From contig NZ_JAERRB010000001.1 of the NCBI RefSeq assembly GCF_016735595.1, positions 992,001-1,056,000 on the forward strand: a stretch of 64,000 nucleotides of DNA, in the 5' to 3' direction. The translations under genes and the position numbers were made by a program. This document shows positions 28,635 through 36,037 of the stretch, in pieces; position 1 is the first letter of the stretch; each line of letters starts with the position of its first letter. This stretch comes from Chryseolinea lacunae (GTDB taxonomy: Bacteria > Bacteroidota > Bacteroidia > Cytophagales > Cyclobacteriaceae). The notes beneath the pieces are model-generated. The model had not been told where the DNA came from. It made no database searches and saw only the letters and a list, made by a program, of their open reading frames with translations.

Positions 28635-28729
28635 TACCCCCAAACCTTTTTCAGTGAATTGGCTGCTTCATAAAATATTTTTAATCGTACTCCCCGAATC
28701 CGGGGGTACATCAATGACCACCCCAAACC
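28635..28729. promoter_or_regulatory. Possible control region between PKS and PPTase, with palindrome and C-run repeats
   Basis: The 204-nt divergent gap contains an imperfect palindrome at 28687-28709 (GTACTCCCCG then AATC then CGGGGGTAC) and two copies of ACCCC(C)AAACC at 28635-28646 and 28719-28729. The palindrome is related in layout to those at 31445-31466 and 48913-48932. The TACYCCC half-sites look like NarL/LuxR-type heptamers (TACYYMT). A shared regulator site for both divergent genes is an inference. Confidence 0.4.
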
Positions 28730-28756
28730 ATTGCATAACCCGTTCGTGTTAACATC

Positions 28757-29398
28757 ATGATAACTGCTGCCATCTTCGATTCGAGAGTGTATTCTGAATT
28801 ACCACGGGTTCAAACGCTTAAGGAAAAACTCCATCCCATGTTGTATCCTGAAACTGAATACGCGTTTGAGAATGAGTTACTTATTAGCCTTGTCTCGCGA
28901 TTGCTCTTGCAGCGGCTTTTGGAAAAAAAAGGTATTTCAATTCAAAAGTTACATATTCACAAAGGACGCTATGGCAAGCCGCTGCTTACTTCTTCCCTGG
29001 AATTCTCAATCGCGCATGCCGCAGGTGTGGCGATATGCCTGGTTTCGGATGAGGGCGCCGTGGGGGTTGACGTGGAACTGATCCGCAGCATTCCTGTTGA
29101 CGAGTACAAGACAAGCTTCACGCACGACGAGTGGCACCTGATACAGGAAGATCCAACCCCCCAATCATTTTTCAACTTGTGGACACGCAAAGAGAGCTTG
29201 TTGAAGCTGCATGGCTTCGGGATGCAGGTGCCCTTGCGCCAGGTGGATGTGCTCCACCTCACGGGCAGTATTTATGCGGAAGACATTATATATAGAGGCG
29301 TGTTCGTGCGCCTTGACATCGAGGACTACGTATGTCACGCCTGTGTCCCGGAAAAAGACAGTATTCCGCGCATCGAGATTGTGGCTGTAGAATTATAA
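28757..29398 (+). CDS. Sfp-type 4'-phosphopantetheinyl transferase
   Basis: This 213-residue enzyme transfers the phosphopantetheine arm of coenzyme A to a carrier-protein serine. The family motifs are in order: GRYGKPLL (about 70-77), FSIAHAAG (83-90), the Mg-binding GVDVE (Asp105, Glu107) and the WTRKESLLK helix (142-150). The gene is divergent from the PKS and shares its 204-nt upstream region, so the natural partner is Ser1769 of the PKS ACP, though it may also serve other carrier proteins. The last 40 residues after the KESLLK helix are ordinary for the family. Confidence 0.93.
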   Translation: MITAAIFDSRVYSELPRVQTLKEKLHPMLYPETEYAFENELLISLVSRLLLQRLLEKKGISIQKLHIHKGRYGKPLLTSSLEFSIAHAAGVAICLVSDEGAVGVDVELIRSIPVDEYKTSFTHDEWHLIQEDPTPQSFFNLWTRKESLLKLHGFGMQVPLRQVDVLHLTGSIYAEDIIYRGVFVRLDIEDYVCHACVPEKDSIPRIEIVAVEL

Positions 29399-29551
29399 CC
29401 CCACTCCCATCTTCAGACCTCATCCCAATCCTGATTGTGGAAAACTTTTTTGGGCTTCGCTTTTTTTTGTTTCTGTTGAGTACGCTATCTTCCCTCGTTA
29501 TTATAAATTTTCTTGGCCATTATTTTATTAGCTGTAACCCAACAAACAATT

Positions 29552-29938
29552 ATGCAGTCTTTATTTAAAGCAAAGAACATTGAGATCAGTTACGATCCAC
29601 AGAACAAGTATCTCTATTGTAACTGGCTTGGATTTCAAAACAAGGAATCCATTGTAAAATCCGGTGGCATTATCCTGGAGCTGTTGCAGCAGAAAGGGGT
29701 AAGCAAAGTTCTGAATGACAATTCCCAGGTCACAGGCCCCTGGCAGGAAGCAGCCGACTGGACAGCGTCGGTGTGGTTTCCACAAATGATCGAAAGTGGT
29801 CTACAGCATTTCGCCTGGGTTTTCTCTCCCAACATCTTTTCCGAACTGTCGGCAAAAAAAGCCATGCCGTCGTCCGGCATTGTCAAGTCTTTTAACTCGT
29901 ACAACGACGCTTTGAGCTGGCTGTTGCTACAAAAGTAG
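29552..29938 (+). CDS. SpoIIAA/STAS-like small cytosolic protein of unknown role
   Basis: A 128-residue protein starting at the ATG at 29552. The pattern IEISYDPQNKYLYCNWLGFQ, then a helix with SGGIILELLQQKGVSKVLNDNSQVTG, and a later FSYNDALSWLL-like end (residues FNSYNDALSWLL) resembles the SpoIIAA-like/STAS-like fold seen in many Bacteroidota proteins. There are no catalytic motifs. The gene stands alone 153 nt after the PPTase. No function can be assigned. Confidence 0.7.
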   Translation: MQSLFKAKNIEISYDPQNKYLYCNWLGFQNKESIVKSGGIILELLQQKGVSKVLNDNSQVTGPWQEAADWTASVWFPQMIESGLQHFAWVFSPNIFSELSAKKAMPSSGIVKSFNSYNDALSWLLLQK

Positions 29939-30367
29939 GTCGTCACGAGACAGGTGCTGCGGCGATTGGAGTGTCTTGCGAATACACGGCACCTTCTCGT
30001 CGCAGTATTGATTTTTAATCTTACGCGTTTGTTTTCTCTCATCCTCAATTCCAACTTGATGGATAACGATATTTCTATGTCGTCACAGAATACATTACAC
30101 CACGCAGTTGTTGGTCATCCTCTAGGCCACGGCACTACACAAGAAAATAGTCAGTTCTCATAATCCCTTGTGCACACATGCTTCACCAGACTATTGTAGG
30201 TCGTGGATGCTCTTTCATTTTTTTCCTTACGATAGTCATGGATAAAAAAAGCCCAGCGTGCTGGGCGAGCACGCTGGGCTGGGAAGGATCATGAAAATGC
30301 CGGTGAGCGCCGGACTAACGTTTCAGGATACACATTAACTTCTTTGGGTTGAAGGGAAGCCATCCAC
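29939..30367. other. Intergenic stretch with a minus-strand terminator
   Basis: Apart from the strong terminator at 30250-30280, this 429-nt region holds only short frames. One of 34 codons (30059-30163) encodes a His/Gln-rich peptide with no recognised motif; it is listed among rejected items. No RNA gene was seen. Confidence 0.45.
30250..30280 (-). terminator. Strong rho-independent terminator for the 89-residue protein gene
   Basis: A perfect 13-bp inverted repeat (AGCCCAGCGTGCT / AGCACGCTGGGCT) with a 5-nt loop is followed on the minus strand by seven T. It lies 88 nt after the stop at 30368 and supports that gene as real and transcribed. Confidence 0.92.
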
Positions 30368-30637
30368 TTATCGGATAAGATCTTTCCATTTGTTGAGAAC
30401 GTGCTGTTTCTTCAGCTTGAGCTTGGTCTCGTCCAGATACTCAACATGTTTATCAGCACTGATCTCCACTTTAAACACTTTGGCAGGCATTTGGGTAACC
30501 AGCTCAAGCACGGTTCCCTCTCGTCCGTCAAGAAGTGTTATCGTGTCTCGTTTGCGAATGAGTTGTTTCATTTGTTCGGTTTTTCTTTTAGTGAGCACCA
30601 TGGGGTTGGAGCTTTCTAATCGATTTACCTGGTTCAT
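30368..30637 (-). CDS. Small basic protein with an SH3-like beta pattern, unknown function
   Basis: Up to 89 residues, with internal ATG codons at residues 13 and 23 that might be the true start. The core RDTITLLDGREGTVLELVTQ followed by VFKVEISADKHVEYLDETKLKL has the alternation of a small SH3-like/DUF4926-type barrel, in which a GREGTV turn is typical. The protein is Lys-rich and has no membrane segment. A perfect terminator follows its stop, and the upstream gap separates it from the divergent ECF sigma gene. Function unknown. Confidence 0.6.
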   Translation of the reverse strand: MNQVNRLESSNPMVLTKRKTEQMKQLIRKRDTITLLDGREGTVLELVTQMPAKVFKVEISADKHVEYLDETKLKLKKQHVLNKWKDLIR

Positions 30638-30865
30638 TCTCTCTCAAACAGGTTCAAAAATTGTACCGTCTACACGGCTAGTAGTGATGCGTGAATTAGG
30701 GATCGTTCATAGTGTTAGGATTTAGGGTTCAGTGCTATAGCACACGATTTTCACCCTACCCCCAACATGACCGAAAAGAATCTAATATTCCCAAATCAGA
30801 ACGAAGTTTATCCAGTATTGGGAATACTTCAAGCTGTTGCGTTCAAAACTTAAAACCCAAAGCCG

Positions 30866-31435
30866 GTGAAAAATTCATCGATCGAAGAATTTCAAAACAT
30901 TTTCCGCAAGCACCACAAAGGGATGTGCGACATGGCTTGCAACATCGTGGGCGATGCCGATGCCGCCAAAGATATTGTGCAGGAAGTGTTTATGAAGCTG
31001 TGGACCAACCGCGAACGCCTGGACCTTGACGGCCCCATTAAACACTACCTGGCAAAAGCCACCGCACACACCGCCTACAATCACCTGCGCTTCAATAAGA
31101 AAATACATCGCCTCGACGACCACATCACCGAAGATACGCTGGTGGCCTACACCGGCACCGAAACCCTGGAGTTCCAGGAATTTGAACGAAAAGTCAAAGA
31201 AGCCATCGATAAGCTTCCACCCCAATGCAGAACCGTGTATGTGCTGAGCCGCCAGGAAAATATGAAATACCAGGAGATTGCCGACGTGATGGGGCTTTCA
31301 CTCAAAACGGTTGAAAATCAAATGGGCATTGCACTCGACAAGCTCCGGGGTGCATTAAAACCCTTCATGACCATCAAATCGCTGGCGGTCGTCATCCTCA
31401 TTGTATTGACATTTTGCCTGGCGAAAGCCTATTAA
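30866..31435 (+). CDS. ECF-type RNA polymerase sigma factor (FecI-like) with C-terminal hydrophobic helix
   Basis: 189 residues beginning at a GTG (30866-30868); there is no upstream ATG that fits. Region 2 (about 5-75) contains DAAKDIVQEVFMKLW, and region 4 (about 110-170) contains KLPPQCRTVYVLSRQENMKYQEIADVMGLSLKTVENQM. The last 20 residues form a hydrophobic segment (SLAVVILIVLTFCLA), seen in part of the Bacteroidota ECF family. The FecR-like anti-sigma gene begins 72 nt downstream, with a C-run/G-run palindrome between them. Unlike most such pairs, no TonB-dependent receptor gene follows, so the regulon is unknown. Confidence 0.93.
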   Translation: MKNSSIEEFQNIFRKHHKGMCDMACNIVGDADAAKDIVQEVFMKLWTNRERLDLDGPIKHYLAKATAHTAYNHLRFNKKIHRLDDHITEDTLVAYTGTETLEFQEFERKVKEAIDKLPPQCRTVYVLSRQENMKYQEIADVMGLSLKTVENQMGIALDKLRGALKPFMTIKSLAVVILIVLTFCLAKAY

Positions 31436-31444
31436 AAAAATATA

Positions 31445-31466
31445 TTACCCCCACCTTTGGGGGTAA
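31445..31466. repeat. Perfect inverted repeat between sigma and anti-sigma genes
   Basis: TTACCCCC / GGGGGTAA, an 8-bp perfect stem with a 6-nt loop (ACCTTT). No T-run follows, so it is not a typical terminator; it may be a protein-binding palindrome or an RNA hairpin that tunes anti-sigma translation. Confidence 0.6.
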
Positions 31467-31507
31467 CCCCTCCTTAATGTGCTATTGATCAGAAGGGTTG
31501 AATCACC

Positions 31508-32614
31508 ATGAACACGGACCTTAACTTAACGTTGGAAAAAATATCCGCCTATCTGTCGGGGCAACTCACCGCGGCGGAACGCGAAACGTTCGAAACATGG
31601 CTGAACGCCTCTGACGAAAACCGCCAGCTTTTTCACGACACCAAGATTATCTGGGAGGCGTCTAACATCCGGCACACCGTGCGCCACGCCGACACCGAAG
31701 CAGAGCTGACGAAGTTTATGCAACGTATTCGCGAGACCGACGCAGCACGCGACAGCAAAATCGTTCACCTCTTTAAAGAACGTCCCTGGATTTGGAAGGT
31801 CGCGGCCACCCTGCTCTTCACGGTGCTGGCTTCTTACGTGCTTTTCTTTCACGGCTCCACAACCGAATTTGACTTGTCGAGTGGCAATCGCGTGATGATG
31901 GTCTATCTGCCCGACAGCACCAAAGTATGGCTCAACACCAACAGTCGCATTTCATACACAAAAGATTTCCATGGACCGCTGCGGTGGGTATACCTGGAAG
32001 GGGAAGCCTATTTTCAGGTGACGCCCAACCCAAACCGACCGTTTGAAGTAATCACCAAAAACACCCTGACGCGCGTGCTGGGCACTTCCTTCAATGTGAA
32101 CGTAGAAGATACGCTCACCACCCTGTCGGTGGCGGAGGGGAAAGTGCTTTTCGGAAACGTAGAAAATCCCAAAGGCGGCCTGGTGTTGACAAAGAAAGAG
32201 TCGGCGTCCTACAGCTCAACGTCTCACATGCTGGAACGGTCGTCCACCCCGGCCCTGCACATCGGTGCCTGGCGGGAGAAAAACAATCCAGACTATGAAC
32301 AGGAAGCACGTGGCATCGCCACCTATCTCAGCCATCGCCACACTTGGAAGAAAAACCCCATCCACCAATCGGTGATTGAGGGTGAGCTCAAAAACACGGC
32401 GGCCATTGTGACCTATAAAAACATCGTGCTCCGGGTCTCATATGCCAAAGCCGGCGGCGCCGAAAGAACCACGCACCTCACCATTTCAGAACCGGTACAC
32501 CCGGGCGAAACGATTGACTATAAACGACGCCTGCTCGACATCTTCACCGAAACAGCCTACGTGAACATCACGATAGAGTCGGCGGAAGTTGTGCTGGACG
32601 ATCGCACTCCATAA
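31508..32614 (+). CDS. FecR-like anti-sigma factor with an atypical C-terminal domain
   Basis: A 368-residue protein. Residues 1-75 form the cytoplasmic anti-sigma domain (ISAYLSGQLTAAERETFETWL), then a membrane helix (about 97-113, WKVAATLLFTVLASYVLFF), then the periplasmic FecR domain (GNRVMMVYLPDSTKVWLNTNSRISY ... VLGTSFNVN). After about residue 265 it does not continue with the usual DUF4974 domain; instead there is a segment VIEGELKNTAAIVTYKNIVL ... PVHPGETIDYKRRL that resembles FxLyD-type beta domains of secreted proteins. It should hold the upstream-encoded sigma factor inactive until a periplasmic signal arrives. The swapped C-terminus may mean a different signal partner. Confidence 0.88.
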   Translation: MNTDLNLTLEKISAYLSGQLTAAERETFETWLNASDENRQLFHDTKIIWEASNIRHTVRHADTEAELTKFMQRIRETDAARDSKIVHLFKERPWIWKVAATLLFTVLASYVLFFHGSTTEFDLSSGNRVMMVYLPDSTKVWLNTNSRISYTKDFHGPLRWVYLEGEAYFQVTPNPNRPFEVITKNTLTRVLGTSFNVNVEDTLTTLSVAEGKVLFGNVENPKGGLVLTKKESASYSSTSHMLERSSTPALHIGAWREKNNPDYEQEARGIATYLSHRHTWKKNPIHQSVIEGELKNTAAIVTYKNIVLRVSYAKAGGAERTTHLTISEPVHPGETIDYKRRLLDIFTETAYVNITIESAEVVLDDRTP

Positions 32615-33021
32615 GCACAACCTGATTACGCCATGGCTATACGCCACGGGGACATGTAACAGAGCATCCCAAGCCTGCATCGGGAGCCGTGCGTCAACAT
32701 CACTTGACCACGTTGTCATTCACGATCTGTCCTCCATTGCCCCGTGAGGAAAAGCAAAACGTAACATTTTGTTAAAATGCCCTACAACTGCCTCTTGCAC
32801 GGTGAGCCGTAAGAGATGTTTCTGACGTAGATTATCGTTTGCACCCGCCCTGAATGGCTCTTCCCTGTTTTCCGTATTCGTGCATCCTTCTGTGTGCACG
32901 TCGCGTTGAACGTGAGGCTCCGCCGGCCCTTTTTTGGATTTTGCGTTGAAATAGGCTGGTCAATGGGGCAAAATCACGGGCGAAGCTTTATTTTTAAGCT
33001 GTAAAAACTACCCTCACCGCA
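32615..33021. other. Intergenic stretch holding repeat copy 2
   Basis: This 407-nt gap lies between the anti-sigma gene and the acyltransferase. It contains the 15-bp repeat at 32665-32679 but no frame with coding character, no clear terminator and no RNA gene that I can recognise. Confidence 0.45.
32665..32679 (+). repeat. 15-bp intergenic repeat CATCCCAAGCCTGCA, copy 2
   Basis: Exact copy of the sequences at 4948-4962 (minus) and 48810-48824 (plus). It is about 50 nt after the anti-sigma gene and 340 nt before the acyltransferase gene. Confidence 0.7.
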
Positions 33022-34197
33022 ATGTTTGAAATTTTGAACAGGCTTCCCGATCGGTTGAAACGGATCACTACCGGCACCGAGCTTATCCGGGAAATTGACG
33101 GCCTTCGTTTCATTGCCATCTTCACGGTCCTCATCCAGCACCTTCACGAGCGTTTTGTTCGCAACACGGTTATCCAGTTTGCCACCCCCGTAGAAGACAA
33201 CGTGCTTGCTTTTGTGGCCACCCGCGGTTTTGTTGGGGTTTATGTTTTTTTCATCATCAGCGGTTTCATCCTCTGCCTGCCCTTTGCCGCCAAACGTATG
33301 GCCGGGGCCACCGAGATGAAACTGAAAAACTATTATGTGCGTCGCCTCACCCGCCTCGAACCTCCCTACATCATCTGGATGTCGATCATGTTTGTCGCGT
33401 TCATCTTTTTCAAGCACCAGAGCTTTACCGAGTATTTGCCCCACTATTTTGCCAACCTCACCTATACCCACGGTCTCATCTACCAGGGCTGGTCGCTCAT
33501 CAACCCGGCCACGTGGACGCTGGAAGTGGAAGTGCAATTCTATGTGCTGGCGCCGTTCATGGCCTGGGGATTTTTCTCCATCAAAAACAAAGTCGTGCGC
33601 CGTGCGACCATGGTGGCATTCATCTTCGTGTTCATGGTGGTGCAGCAATATTTTGAATTCTTCCGCCTGCCGTGGTACCTGACCGTGCTGGGATATCTTC
33701 ACTATTTTCTCACCGGCTTCATCATTACCGACATTTATTTGTGCGACTGGAAAGTGCGCCCCCGGCGAAACACGATCTACGACTTTGTGGCCCTTGCCGC
33801 GCTGGTGATTGTGATCATGATCTGGGACTGGGAGTTTAACTTTGTGGACCGCCTTGCCGAAGCAGTACTGTTCTTTGTGTTCTTCTATGCCGTGTTCCGC
33901 GGAAATTACGCCAACCGCTTTGTGACCAACCGCTGGATCATGTCCATTGGAGGCATGTGCTACACCATCTATCTTTTGCACTTGCCCCTGGCCGAGTTCC
34001 TGATGATTCTCACACGGAAACTGCAAATCACCAACTACTATGAAGTGAACATCCTGGTGCAGGCGCTCATCTTCCTGCCGCTGGTGTTTGTGGTGAGTGT
34101 GATCAGCTTCCTGCTGTTCGAAAAACCATTCATGAACAAGGACTGGCCCAAAGTGGTGCTGGACCTTTTTAAATCAAAAACCCGGAGCACTTTATAA
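33022..34197 (+). CDS. Acyltransferase family 3 membrane protein (OafA/NodX-like)
   Basis: A 391-residue integral membrane protein with about ten hydrophobic helices. The N-terminal IREIDGLRFIAIFTVLIQHLHERF contains the conserved RxxDxLR...H pattern of acyltransferase-3 enzymes, and RRLTRLEPPYIIW matches the second conserved R/P motif. These enzymes move acetyl or other acyl groups onto sugars of surface polysaccharides. It lies upstream of a small membrane peptide and an O-antigen-ligase-like gene on the same strand (212-nt gap with its own promoter-like box), so modification of a surface glycan is likely. Acceptor unknown. Confidence 0.9.
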   Translation: MFEILNRLPDRLKRITTGTELIREIDGLRFIAIFTVLIQHLHERFVRNTVIQFATPVEDNVLAFVATRGFVGVYVFFIISGFILCLPFAAKRMAGATEMKLKNYYVRRLTRLEPPYIIWMSIMFVAFIFFKHQSFTEYLPHYFANLTYTHGLIYQGWSLINPATWTLEVEVQFYVLAPFMAWGFFSIKNKVVRRATMVAFIFVFMVVQQYFEFFRLPWYLTVLGYLHYFLTGFIITDIYLCDWKVRPRRNTIYDFVALAALVIVIMIWDWEFNFVDRLAEAVLFFVFFYAVFRGNYANRFVTNRWIMSIGGMCYTIYLLHLPLAEFLMILTRKLQITNYYEVNILVQALIFLPLVFVVSVISFLLFEKPFMNKDWPKVVLDLFKSKTRSTL

Positions 34198-34295
34198 AAG
34201 CTTTCCGGCATTGAGTCGCCAGCCAAATCCTGATAAAAGCAGCTGAACCAGGTTGGTCGGGCAAGCCGCCGCGTGGTTTTCGGGAATGAAGGCCG

Positions 34296-34327
34296 TTGAT
34301 TAAGTGCGGGGCAAATCGTTATCTTTG
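34296..34327 (+). promoter_or_regulatory. Bacteroidota promoter upstream of the microprotein/ligase operon
   Basis: TTG at 34296-34298 and TATCTTTG at 34320-34327 are 21 nt apart, matching the TTG / TAnnTTTG promoter form of Bacteroidota. The -7 box ends 81 nt before the ATG at 34409. Confidence 0.6.
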
Positions 34328-34408
34328 AAGGCTGCATACCAGCCGGTCCTTTGGAGGACCGAACACAAACTCTCCGCAACCACCGGGAGCCCGACACGCG
34401 AAACGCAC

Positions 34409-34516
34409 ATGAACGACGAGAACAAAATCGGCTTTGATAAAATACACAAGGTTGTCCTCATTGTGGTGGGTGCTGCCACGTCGTTGTTTTTCTTCTATAA
34501 AATTCTGTTCGGCTAA
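34409..34516 (+). CDS. 35-residue membrane microprotein coupled to the O-antigen-ligase-like gene
   Basis: The peptide MNDENKIGFDKIHKVV... has a charged head and one hydrophobic helix of about 18 residues (VVLIVVGAATSLFFFYKIL). Its TAA stop overlaps the next ATG by one base (TAATG), a translational-coupling arrangement that argues strongly it is a real gene. A Bacteroidota-type promoter lies upstream. It may be a small partner of the ligase/polymerase or a leader peptide. No homologue is recognised. Confidence 0.65.
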   Translation: MNDENKIGFDKIHKVVLIVVGAATSLFFFYKILFG

Positions 34517-35994
34517 TGTCAACCCGGTTCTATACGCTCAAGGATTCCTGGATCGTGCCATGCCTGCTGATCCTGGCCAACGTGGGGTTGCTGTTTCTCA
34601 CCAATCTTTTTGGTATTGTCATCAACGTGCTAGTGATTGGCATCATTGGTTTCATCTCCATTTTCTACTTCTCTTATAAATATCCGCGCTACAACATATT
34701 CTTTCTGCTGGGCGCTGCTTTTCTCATACCGTTTTTTATCAAAGCCTTTGGGCTTTTTGGCATTCCGGTGGGTGAAGCCATTCAGGGACTTTGTTTTGTG
34801 ATTCTGCTCACCCTCACGTTGAACGGGCGCATCGGGGGCATAAAAACTCTTCCGGGCATTCTGTTGTGCATTTGGGTGTTCTACCTGTTCCTCGAACTGC
34901 TCAACCCCAGTGCCACGTCGCGTGTTGCCGGGGCGTTGGCACTGCGGGGCTACATCCCGCTCATCTCGGCATTCTTCATCGTCTATGGCTCAACCGAAAC
35001 CAAAAGCGATGTGCATCTATTTTATATCGCCTGGTTCAGCCTTGGCCTGATCTGCGGCATGTATGGACTGTATCAGGAGTTTGCCGGCCTGCCGGGGTTT
35101 GACTATGCGTGGGCCAGCAGCGACGAAAACCTGTACGGCGCATTGTTCACCTGGGGTCGTCTTCGAAAATTCTCATTCTTCTTTTCACCTTCCGAGTTCG
35201 GCATGGTGATGGCCATCACGGGCGTGGCGGCGTTTATCATCTTCTTCTACGAGACAAAGCTGCGGCTGCGCATTTTGTCGGCCGTGACGTGTGTGGTTTG
35301 TTTGTGGTCCATGCTCTACACCGGATCGCGCACAGCTATGGTGATGTTGCCGTTGGGCATGGCGATCTTTGCCGGCATCACATTGAACCGGAAAGTCATC
35401 ATCGTGGTGATGTGTTTTATGCTTGCAGGCACGGCCGTCATGTTTGGCCCTTCGTCGGGCGCCGTCTATGTGATGAGTACGGCCTTCTCGGGCACCGACG
35501 ATCCCTCCATGAACGTGCGTCTGCGAAACCAACAAACCATACGCGCCTACATTCGCGCCAACCCGATCGGCTTTGGTTTAGGTAGCACAGGATATCTGGG
35601 GATGAAATATTCCCCGCACACCTTCATCGGTTCTTTCCCGCCGGATTCGGAGTATGTAAAAATCGGAATTGAAACGGGCTGGGTTGGGTTGCTCTTGTGG
35701 TGCACGCTCACCGCCATTCTGTTTGGCTATGGCGTGTCGGTCTATTTCAAAACACGCGACCCCGTGTGGCGTTCGGTGGTGGTGATTGCACTCACCGTAT
35801 TTTTCATGATGATTGTGGGCCTTTATCCGCAGGAAGTGTTCTTCATTTCACAGGTGCTTTCGTTCCTCTACACAGCCATGCTTGGACTGCTGGCAAAAAT
35901 CAACGGACGTGTGACTGCTCAGGAACCTAAGCCAAAAGACTCTTTTGACGAGACCTCTGAAATTGACGACGTCGTCTTGCATGACGCATCCTGA
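34516..35994 (+). CDS. O-antigen ligase/polymerase-like membrane protein (Wzy_C family)
   Basis: A 492-residue protein with at least ten transmembrane helices and a large periplasmic loop in the second half. The Wzy_C-type motif is visible: LYTGSRTAMVMLPLG, then the loop with MNVRLRNQQTIRAYIRANPIGFGLGSTGYLG and a PDSEYVKIGIETGWVGLLLW segment that carries the conserved late Glu. Such proteins join or polymerise lipid-linked sugar chains at the outer face of the inner membrane. The start overlaps the stop of the microprotein gene. Whether it ligates O-antigen, polymerises an exopolysaccharide or glycosylates proteins cannot be told. Confidence 0.88.
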   Translation: MSTRFYTLKDSWIVPCLLILANVGLLFLTNLFGIVINVLVIGIIGFISIFYFSYKYPRYNIFFLLGAAFLIPFFIKAFGLFGIPVGEAIQGLCFVILLTLTLNGRIGGIKTLPGILLCIWVFYLFLELLNPSATSRVAGALALRGYIPLISAFFIVYGSTETKSDVHLFYIAWFSLGLICGMYGLYQEFAGLPGFDYAWASSDENLYGALFTWGRLRKFSFFFSPSEFGMVMAITGVAAFIIFFYETKLRLRILSAVTCVVCLWSMLYTGSRTAMVMLPLGMAIFAGITLNRKVIIVVMCFMLAGTAVMFGPSSGAVYVMSTAFSGTDDPSMNVRLRNQQTIRAYIRANPIGFGLGSTGYLGMKYSPHTFIGSFPPDSEYVKIGIETGWVGLLLWCTLTAILFGYGVSVYFKTRDPVWRSVVVIALTVFFMMIVGLYPQEVFFISQVLSFLYTAMLGLLAKINGRVTAQEPKPKDSFDETSEIDDVVLHDAS

Positions 35995-36037
35995 TGCCCC
36001 GATTCGCCCCATCACTGTTCTGCTTGCCCTTGCTGTT

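Noticed and set aside
30059-30163. Possible 34-residue His/Gln-rich peptide
   Set aside because: No motif, no associated modification enzyme and no promoter; could be chance. It does not match known RiPP leader patterns.
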